From: Micromonospora sp. WMMD980 | GTDB taxonomy: Bacteria; Actinomycetota; Actinomycetes; Mycobacteriales; Micromonosporaceae | Direction of reading: 5' to 3' | Assembly: GCF_029626035.1 (NCBI RefSeq) | Contig: NZ_JARUBE010000003.1 | Coordinates: forward strand, 6,572,001 to 6,636,000 | DNA length: 64,000 nucleotides | In this document: in pieces, positions 24,346-30,532 of the stretch | Position numbering within the stretch: the first letter of the stretch is position 1 | Layout of the letters: the number at the start of each line of letters is the position of its first letter | Made by a program: the position numbers and the translations under genes | The notes under the pieces: generated by a model | Database searches by the model: none | Told to the model about the DNA's origin: nothing | The model's input: only the letters and a program-made list of their open reading frames with translations

Positions 24346-25254
24346 GTGGCGCCCCGCCGACCCACCGAACGCGACCGGTCCCGTCGCGTACTGTCCCAGA
24401 ACTTCCTCGCCGACCCGGCCGCCGTCGCCCGGATGGTCGCCGCCGCCCGCCCCGGCCCGGACGACCTGATCCTGGAGGTGGGCGCCGGACGTGGCCGGCT
24501 GACCCGGCCGCTCGCCGCGCGTTGTCGCCGGCTGATCGCGTACGAGATCGACCCGGCCGTGCTGCCGGAGCTGACCGCCGCCTGTGCGCCGCTGCCGGCG
24601 GTCGAGGTGCGGGCGGCCGACTTCCTCGCCGCACACCCGCCCGACGAGCCGTTCTCGGTCGCCGGCAACATCCCCTGGTCGCTGACCGCGGCGGTGGTGC
24701 GCTGGTGCCTGGCCGCGCCCGGACTGCGCGCGGCGACGCTGCTCACCCAGCTCGACTACGCGCGCAAGCGCACCGGCGGACACGGCCGGTGGAGCCGGCT
24801 CACGGTGCTCACCTGGCCGGAGCACCACTGGCGGCTGGTCGGCCGGGTGCCCCGGGCGGTGTTCCGGCCGGTGCCGGCCGCCGACGGCGGCATCCTGCGC
24901 CTGGAGCGCAGGACCGCGCCGCTGCTGGCGCCGGCCGCGTTGCCGGCGTACCGGAGGATGGTGGAGCTGGGCTTCGGCGGCGTCGGCGGCTCGCTCGCGG
25001 CCTCGCTGCGCGCCGCCCACCCGGGCCGGCGGGTCGACGGCGCGCTGCGCGCCGCGCGGATCGCGCCGGACACCCCGGTCGGGCTGGTCTGGCCCGAGCA
25101 GTGGCTGGTGCTGTTCCGGCTGCTGCACGCCGATGGTGGACCGGGCGGAAAGTCGCGGCCATCCGGGCCGGCGGCGGCTCCGAATGCCTACCGTGCTGGC
25201 AGAGGGAGCGGGCGGAAGGCGGGACCGGATGACCCACGGCGACAGCGCCGGTGA
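24346..25254 (+). CDS. 23S rRNA adenine-N6 methyltransferase, Erm family
   Basis: The 302-residue product of the Erm/KsgA fold has LSQNFLADPAAVARMV at the start, the SAM site LILEVGAGRGRLT, IAYEIDPAV and the catalytic motif VAGNIPWSLT; N-I-P rather than N-L-P-Y groups it with Erm (ErmE-like) rather than KsgA. Erm enzymes methylate A2058 of 23S rRNA and confer macrolide-lincosamide-streptogramin B resistance. GTG 24346 has AGGA 7 nt upstream; ATG 24280 in the same frame is an alternative. The last 40 residues are a low-complexity basic tail that overlaps sigK by 26 nt and contains the sigK promoter, so the tail may be dispensable. Expression is probably controlled through the leader. Confidence 0.82.
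   Translation: MAPRRPTERDRSRRVLSQNFLADPAAVARMVAAARPGPDDLILEVGAGRGRLTRPLAARCRRLIAYEIDPAVLPELTAACAPLPAVEVRAADFLAAHPPDEPFSVAGNIPWSLTAAVVRWCLAAPGLRAATLLTQLDYARKRTGGHGRWSRLTVLTWPEHHWRLVGRVPRAVFRPVPAADGGILRLERRTAPLLAPAALPAYRRMVELGFGGVGGSLAASLRAAHPGRRVDGALRAARIAPDTPVGLVWPEQWLVLFRLLHADGGPGGKSRPSGPAAAPNAYRAGRGSGRKAGPDDPRRQRR
25159..25185 (+). promoter_or_regulatory. SigK-type promoter of the sigK-rskA operon
   Basis: CCATCC (25159-25164), a 15-nt spacer and CCGAAT (25180-25185) match the -35/-10 pair I recall for mycobacterial SigK (CCATCC-N16/17-CCGAAT) apart from the shorter spacer. It lies 44 nt before the sigK start, inside the end of the erm gene, and predicts autoregulation. Confidence 0.75.
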
Positions 25255-25858
25255 CGTGCCGGGGCGGTCGAGGCTGCACGCCGTGCCCCCGGCCGCCCCG
25301 GACCGGCGGGCGGAGACCGACGACCTGCTGCGGGCGGTGGCGCGCGGCGACGAGGCGGCGTTCGAGCGGCTCTACGCCCTCATCTCGCCGCGCGTTTACG
25401 GGTTGGCGCGGCGGGTGCTGCGCGACCCGGCCCAGGCCGAGGAGGTCGCCCAGGAGGTGCTGGTTGAGGTGTGGCGCACCGCCGCCCGGTTCGACCCGGC
25501 CCGGGGCTCGGCCACCTCCTGGGTCTTCACCATCGCCCACCGCCGCGCGGTCGACCGGGTCCGGTCCGAGCAGGCCGGCGCCGAACGCGCCCGTCGGGTC
25601 GCCGCCGGATCCGCCGAGACGCCCTACGACGAGGTGGCCGAGGAGGCGGCGGCCCGGCTGGAACGGCAGCAGGTGCGCCACTGCCTGGACGCGCTCACCG
25701 AGGTGCAGCGCGAGGCGATCACGCTGGCCTACTACGGCGGGCACAGCTACCGCGAGGTGGCCGGCCTGCTGGACACGGCGCTGCCGACCGTCAAGACCCG
25801 CATGCGGGACGGGCTGATCCGTCTGCGCGACTGCCTGGGAGTGGAGCTGACCCGATGA
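25229..25858 (+). CDS. sigK: ECF RNA polymerase sigma factor SigK
   Basis: This 209-residue ECF sigma factor has a region 2 with AFERLYALISPRVYGLARRVL and QAEEVAQEVLVEVW (the -10 recognition helix) and SATSWVFTIAHRRAVDRVRS. Region 4 has ALTEVQREAITLAYYGGHSY followed by the helix-turn-helix TVKTRMRDGL. The order sigK-rskA followed by a fasciclin lipoprotein parallels the mycobacterial sigK-rskA and mpt83/mpt70 system. ATG 25229 is chosen from the GGCGGGA-type site upstream; the start overlaps the erm tail. The gene ends in ATGA, overlapping rskA. In mycobacteria SigK is released when the anti-sigma factor is cleaved, a response linked to redox or envelope signals. Confidence 0.9.
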   Translation: MTHGDSAGDVPGRSRLHAVPPAAPDRRAETDDLLRAVARGDEAAFERLYALISPRVYGLARRVLRDPAQAEEVAQEVLVEVWRTAARFDPARGSATSWVFTIAHRRAVDRVRSEQAGAERARRVAAGSAETPYDEVAEEAAARLERQQVRHCLDALTEVQREAITLAYYGGHSYREVAGLLDTALPTVKTRMRDGLIRLRDCLGVELTR

Positions 25859-26613
25859 CCGACATCCACGCGCTCGCCGGTGCGTACGTGCTCGACGCGG
25901 TGGACGACGTCGAGCGGGCCGCGTTCGCCCGGCACCTGGACGGCTGCGAGAGCTGCGCGCTGGAGCTGGCCGAGCTGCGCGAGACGGCCGCCCGGCTGGC
26001 CGACTCGACCTGGTCGGTGCCCCCGCCCGGGCTGCGCGAGGCGGTGCTGGCCGAGATCCGGCGTACCCCGCAGGAACGGCCGCGCCCGGGGGGCCGGTCC
26101 GGTTCGGCCCGCGCCGGGGCCCGGCGGCGCCGGTTCGCGGTCGCGGCCGCCGCCGTGCTGCTGGCCGGTGGCGTGGGCGCGGTCACCTGGGTGGCTCAGG
26201 AGCAGCGGGTACGCGACGCGCGCACCGAGGCCGGCGCGGCCCGGGACGAGGCGGGCGCGGCCCGCGACGAGGCGGCCCGGATCCGAGCGGTGCTGACCGC
26301 CCCGGACGCGGTGGTGCGCACCGACGCCGTGCCGGCGGGCGGCCGGGTCACCGTGGTGGCGTCGGCGAGCCGGGACGAGGGGGTGGCGCTGGTGGACGGG
26401 CTGGCCGCGCCCGCGTCCGGGCGGGCCTACCAGCTCTGGCTGATCGAGGGCAGCACGGCCACCTCGGCCGGGCTGCTGCCGGCCGGTCAGGGCGGTGGCA
26501 CGAAGCTGCTCTCGGGCGTGCGCGGCAAGGGCCTGTTCGGGGTCACCGAGGAGCCGGCGGGCGGCTCGGCGCAGCCGACCATGACCCCGCTTGTGGCGTT
26601 CGCGCTCACCTGA
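25855..26613 (+). CDS. rskA: Anti-sigma-K factor RskA
   Basis: This 252-residue membrane anti-sigma factor has a cytoplasmic zinc-associated domain with H-x3-C-x2-C (RHLDGCESC) near residue 30, one transmembrane helix at about 88-112 (RRFAVAAAAVLLAGGVGAVTW), a coiled-coil stretch rich in AARDEA repeats, and an extracytoplasmic RskA domain (GRAYQLWLIEGSTATSAGLLP ... VTEEPAGGSAQPT). It holds SigK at the membrane until proteolysis. The ATGA overlap with sigK ensures near-equal synthesis of both proteins. Confidence 0.92.
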   Translation: MTDIHALAGAYVLDAVDDVERAAFARHLDGCESCALELAELRETAARLADSTWSVPPPGLREAVLAEIRRTPQERPRPGGRSGSARAGARRRRFAVAAAAVLLAGGVGAVTWVAQEQRVRDARTEAGAARDEAGAARDEAARIRAVLTAPDAVVRTDAVPAGGRVTVVASASRDEGVALVDGLAAPASGRAYQLWLIEGSTATSAGLLPAGQGGGTKLLSGVRGKGLFGVTEEPAGGSAQPTMTPLVAFALT

Positions 26614-26630
26614 TCTTTTCGGCGGGCGAC

Positions 26631-26657
26631 CCATCCGGACGGCGGTGAACACCGAAT
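26631..26657 (+). promoter_or_regulatory. SigK-type promoter of the fasciclin gene
   Basis: CCATCC (26631-26636), 15 nt, CCGAAT (26652-26657): both hexamers and the spacer length are identical to the element upstream of sigK. It lies 42 nt before the fasciclin gene start. Confidence 0.75.
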
Positions 26658-26699
26658 CCCCTTCAGACCGACAGTTCACCACTTGAAGGGATTTACTCG

Positions 26700-27335
26700 A
26701 TGCGCCCCATGAAGCTCACCACCGTCGCCCTCGCCGCCACGCTCGGCCTCGGGCTCGCCGCCTGCGGCGGGAACGGCGACGACGGCGACGCCGCCGCGCC
26801 GGCCAGCAGCGCCCCGATGAGTTCCGCGCCGGCCAGCAGCGCGCCCGCGATGGCCGACGGCCAGTTCGGCCCCGGCTGCGCGGCGGTGCCCACCGACGCG
26901 TCGAACCCCGGCAGCTTCGCCGCCATGGCCCAGGTGCCGGTGGCCACCGCCGCCTCCGGCAACCCGCTGCTCAGCACGCTGGTCACCGCCGTCAAGCAGG
27001 CCGGGCTCGTCGACTCGCTCAACAGCTCCCCGGGGCTGACCGTGTTCGCGCCCACCAACGACGCGTTCGGCAAGCTGCCCAAGGCCGACCTGGACAAGGT
27101 CCTCGCCGACAAGAAGATGCTCACCGACGTGCTGACCTACCACGTGGTGGAGGGCAAGCTCGGCCCGGACCAGCTCGCCGGCGCGCACAAGACGCTCCAG
27201 GGCGGCGAGGTGACGGTCGCCGGCAGCGGCACCGAGTTCACCGTGAACGGCAACTCCATGGTCGTCTGCGGCAACGTGCAGACCGCCAATGCGACCGTCT
27301 ACATCGTCGACTCGGTCCTGATGCCGAAGTCCTGA
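26700..27335 (+). CDS. Fasciclin (FAS1) domain lipoprotein, Mpt83/Mpt70-like
   Basis: This 211-residue secreted lipoprotein has a signal peptide ending in the lipobox GLAAC (Cys about 22), then a Ser/Ala/Pro linker and one FAS1 domain from about 75 to 211: NPLLSTLVTAVKQAGLVDSL, GLTVFAPTNDAFGKLP, LTYHVVEGKL, ATVYIVDSVLMP. FAS1 domains mediate adhesion. Mycobacterial Mpt83 and Mpt70 belong to the SigK regulon, and the same control is predicted here by the upstream promoter. ATG 26700 has AAGGG upstream; ATG 26709 (MKLTT) is possible. Confidence 0.9.
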   Translation: MRPMKLTTVALAATLGLGLAACGGNGDDGDAAAPASSAPMSSAPASSAPAMADGQFGPGCAAVPTDASNPGSFAAMAQVPVATAASGNPLLSTLVTAVKQAGLVDSLNSSPGLTVFAPTNDAFGKLPKADLDKVLADKKMLTDVLTYHVVEGKLGPDQLAGAHKTLQGGEVTVAGSGTEFTVNGNSMVVCGNVQTANATVYIVDSVLMPKS

Positions 27336-27365
27336 CGTCGCCACCGCCGGTGAGGGGAGGAACCG

Positions 27366-28899
27366 ATGACCCGCCGTACCCTGGCGGCCGCCGGAACGGG
27401 CCTGCTCGCGGCGGCCGCCGGGGTGGCGGTCGCGGAGCTGCTCGCCACCGCCGTCCGCCCGCAGGCGGCGCCACTTGTCGCGGTAGGGAGCGCCGTCGTG
27501 GACGGCGCGCCCACCCCGGTCAAGGAATGGGCGGTGCGCATGTTCGGCACCTACGACAAGCCGTTGCTGCTGGGCGGCATCGCGCTGGTGCTGGCGCTGC
27601 TGGCCGCGCTGACCGGGACCGCCGCCCGCCGCCGCCCGGCGCTGGGCCTGCTCGGGCCCGCGGTGCTCGGGGTGGCCGGCGTCGCCGCCGCGCTGACCCG
27701 CCCCGACGCCCGCCCGGCCGACGCCCTGCCGGCCCTGGCCGGCGCCGCCGTGGCCGCCGCCCTCCTGCGCTGGCTGCCCCTGCCCGGCCTGCCGGCCGCC
27801 GCCCCGGACCTCCCGGACGCCGCCCCCGACCCGGTGGGGGCGGGCGGTGGTGCGCAACGCGGCGCTGGTGGCGGCCGGCACCGCGCTGGCCGGCGTCGGC
27901 ACGGCGACGCTGCGCCGGCTCGACGTGGCCGACGCGGCCCGGTCCCGGGAGGCCGTCCGGCTGCCCGCGCCGGCCTCGCCGGCCCGGCCCACGCCGGCCG
28001 GGGTGGCGCCCGGGTTCCGCACCCCGACCGCGGACTTCTACCGGGTCGACACCGCGCTCACCGTGCCCCGGCTGGACGTGGACGCCTGGCGGCTGCGGCT
28101 GCACGGCCTGGTCGAACGGCCGGTCGAGCTGAGCTTCGCCGACCTGCTCGACCGCGACCTGATCGAGCGGGACGTCACGCTGAGCTGCGTGTCCAACGAG
28201 GTCGGTGGCCCGTACGTGGGGACCGCCCGGTGGCTCGGCGCGCCGCTCGCCCCGCTGCTGCGCGACGCCGGCATCCGGGCCGGCGCCGACCAACTGGTGG
28301 CCCGCTCGGACGAGGGCATGACCATCGGCACGCCGATCGCGACACTCCTCGACGGACGGGACGCCATGCTCGCGGTCGGCATGGACGGCGCGCCGCTGCC
28401 GTTCACGCACGGCTTCCCGGTCCGGATGCTGACCCCCGGCCTGTACGGGTACGCCGGCGCGTGCAAGTGGGTCACCGAGTTGGAGGTGACCACGTTCGAC
28501 GCCTTCGACGCGTACTGGGTGCGGCGGGGGTGGGCGCGGGAGGCGCCGGTGAAGACGGCGTCCCGGATCGACCGGCCCGCGCCGTTCGCCAGGCCTCCCG
28601 CGGGACGGGTCACCGTGGCCGGGGTGGCCTGGGCGCAGCACCGGGGCGTCGCGGCGGTGGAGGTCTCGGTGGACGGTGGCCCGTGGCGGGCCGCCGAGCT
28701 GCTGCCCACCGCCTCGGTCGACACCTGGGTCCAGTGGCGGTACGCGTGGACCGCTCCGCCCGGCCCGCACAGCCTGCGGGTACGCGCCACCGACGGCACC
28801 GGCGCGGTACAGCCCGAGCAGCGCCGTCCCCCGTTCCCCGACGGCGCCACCGGCCACCACACCATCACCGTGACGATGCAAGGAGGGGCCCCCGCTTAA
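27366..28899 (+). CDS. Membrane-anchored molybdopterin-dependent oxidoreductase, apparent frameshift
   Basis: The N-terminal part in one frame (from ATG 27366, AGGGGAGG upstream) has four hydrophobic segments. From about 27850 the protein continues in the next frame as a sulfite-oxidase-type molybdopterin domain: NADFYRVDT-like TADFYRVDTALTVP, the molybdenum cysteine in VTLSCVSNEVGGPYVG, GYAGACKWVTELEV and a C-terminal dimerisation domain. Removing one G from the run at 27836-27840 joins the halves (DPVG-RAVVRNAALV) into about 510 residues, the usual length. This is probably a sequencing error. The last codons (QGGAPA) and the TAA stop are supplied by the dispersed repeat. It follows the fasciclin gene by 30 nt and probably shares its SigK promoter. 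Confidence 0.78.
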
Positions 28900-28936
28900 C
28901 GCCTGGGGTAGAGGAGGGGGCCCCGCTTTAACACCT
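28881..28936. repeat. Dispersed GTTAA/GGGGCCCC repeat, copy B
   Basis: Units AGGAGGGGCCCCCGCTTAAC (28881-28900) and GGAGGGGGCCCCGCTTTAAC (28913-28932) are in direct orientation. The first contains the stop codon of the oxidoreductase gene; the second ends just before the DUF2795 gene stop. Confidence 0.85.
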
Positions 28937-28944
28937 CTGGTCGG

Positions 28945-29139
28945 CTAACCGGTGACGGTGACCAGGGCCTCACCCAACTCGGCCGGGGTGTCGAACTCCT
29001 CGGCCGGCAGGGTCCGGAGCGCCTGGAGCGCCTCGGTGCTGGCACCGTTCTCCTGCCCCCAGCGGACCAGGTCCTCCCGGGAGACCGGGTAGTCGAGTCC
29101 GGCCAGGAACTCCTGCAACTGCGCGCCGGTGACGGTCAT
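28945..29139 (-). CDS. DUF2795 protein
   Basis: This 64-residue soluble protein belongs to the DUF2795 group (QLQEFLAGLDYPVSREDLVRW, then an ENGA segment and a helix rich in Leu/Glu). Such small acidic proteins are frequent in actinomycetes and have no assigned function. Composition and length fit the family; the start is ATG 29139. It is divergent from the Ere-like gene with an 80-nt gap. Confidence 0.75.
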   Translation of the reverse strand: MTVTGAQLQEFLAGLDYPVSREDLVRWGQENGASTEALQALRTLPAEEFDTPAELGEALVTVTG

Positions 29140-29219
29140 GCCGCGCGGCTACCCGCTGTGCGCGCGGGCATGCCAGTACGGCTTCGGTTTGCCCCGGCGG
29201 GTCCCGGGTAGCCGCCCCC

Positions 29220-30476
29220 ATGCTCGTACAGCGGCTCGGCGCGCCGAGCGACTTCGACCCGCTGCTGGAACGCGTTCGGGACGCCCGGATCGTGATGATC
29301 GGCGAGGCGACGCACGGCAGCTACGACTACTACCGGCTGCGGGAGCAGCTGACCCGCCGGCTCATCGCCGAGCAGGGCTTCGACTTCGTCGCGGTGGAGG
29401 GGGACTGGCCGGACTGCGACCGGGTGCACCGCTCGGTGGTGGGCGCGCCGGGCGGGCTGGCCGATCCGCTGGTCGCGCTGGAGCGGTTCGAACGCTGGCC
29501 CACCTGGATGTGGGCGAACGCCGAGGTGGCCCGGTTCTGCCGCTGGCTGCGGGCCTGGAACCTGGAGCGCCCCGAGGGGGGACGGGCCGGCTTCCACGGC
29601 CTCGACGTCTACTCGCTCTGGGAGTCGATGCAGGCCATCTTCGACTATCTGGGCGAGGAGGACCCGGCCTCGCTGGAGGCGGCCCAGGAGGCGTACCGCT
29701 GCTTCGAGCCCTACGGCAAACAGGTCGAGGAGTACGGGATGGCCAGCCGGTTCGTCTCCGCCCGGTGCGAGGAGGAGGTGGTGCGGCTGTTGGCGCGTAC
29801 CCGGGAACAGGCCGCCGCGGACGGCCCGGACCGCTTCGCGGCCTGGCAGAACGCGGAGGTGGTGGCCGGCGCGGAGCGCTACTACCGGGCGATGGTCGGT
29901 GGCGGCCCGGAGTCGTGGAACGTCCGCGACGTGCACATGGCCGACACGCTGGACCGGTTGCTCGACCGCTACGGGCCGGACGCGCGGGGCGTCGTGTGGG
30001 CGCACAACACGCACGTCGGCGACGCGCGGGCCACCGAGATGGCGGCGGACGGCATGGTCACCATCGGCCAGCTCGCCCGGGAGCGGCACGGCCGGGACGC
30101 GGTCGCGCTGGTCGGCTTCGGAAGCTGGCGGGGGACGGTGGTCGCCGCGCCGCGTTGGGGCTCCCCGGCGGAGACGATGGCGGTGCCGCCGGCCCGGGAC
30201 GGGTCGCTGGAGCACCGTCTGCACGAGCTGATGCCGGACCGGGCGGTGCTGGTCTTCGGCGGCCCGGACGAGCCGGACTGGGTGACCGGCGAGGCGGATC
30301 ACCGGGCCATCGGCGTGGTCTACGACCCGAGCTTCGAGTCCTGGGGCAACTACGTGCCGACCCGGCTGGGGGAGCGGTACGACGCGTTCGTCTGGTGCGA
30401 CGAGACGACCGCGTTGCACCCGCTGCCGGCGTTGGTGACGCCGGGCGAGATGGAGACGTATCCGGCCGGGGTGTGA
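29220..30476 (+). CDS. Erythromycin esterase family protein (Ere-like)
   Basis: The 418-residue product has the family's conserved histidine/glutamate blocks: MIGEATHGSYDYYRLR, FVAVEGDWPDCDRVH, the FHGLDVYSLWESM segment and VWAHNTHVGD. Ere enzymes hydrolyse the macrolactone of 14-membered macrolides, but most chromosomal homologues are untested and may act on other esters, or on succinoglycan-like substrates. ATG 29220 lies 7 nt after a weak TAGCCG box with no clear ribosome site. It is 4 kb from the Erm-type gene, which makes a macrolide link worth testing. Confidence 0.82.
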   Translation: MLVQRLGAPSDFDPLLERVRDARIVMIGEATHGSYDYYRLREQLTRRLIAEQGFDFVAVEGDWPDCDRVHRSVVGAPGGLADPLVALERFERWPTWMWANAEVARFCRWLRAWNLERPEGGRAGFHGLDVYSLWESMQAIFDYLGEEDPASLEAAQEAYRCFEPYGKQVEEYGMASRFVSARCEEEVVRLLARTREQAAADGPDRFAAWQNAEVVAGAERYYRAMVGGGPESWNVRDVHMADTLDRLLDRYGPDARGVVWAHNTHVGDARATEMAADGMVTIGQLARERHGRDAVALVGFGSWRGTVVAAPRWGSPAETMAVPPARDGSLEHRLHELMPDRAVLVFGGPDEPDWVTGEADHRAIGVVYDPSFESWGNYVPTRLGERYDAFVWCDETTALHPLPALVTPGEMETYPAGV

Positions 30477-30484
30477 GGTGGTTT

Positions 30485-30530
30485 GGCGGGGCCCCCTGTT
30501 ATGCGCCAGGCGTTAACAGGGGGCCCCGCC
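30485..30530. repeat. Dispersed GTTAA/GGGGCCCC repeat, copy C (inverted, hairpin form)
   Basis: GGCGGGGCCCCCTGTT (30485-30500) faces AACAGGGGGCCCCGCC (30515-30530), so the two units are inverted and form a long stem. It lies between the convergent Ere-like and MMPL genes, 9 nt and 2 nt from their stops, and would work as a two-way terminator. Confidence 0.88.
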
Positions 30531-30532
30531 TT

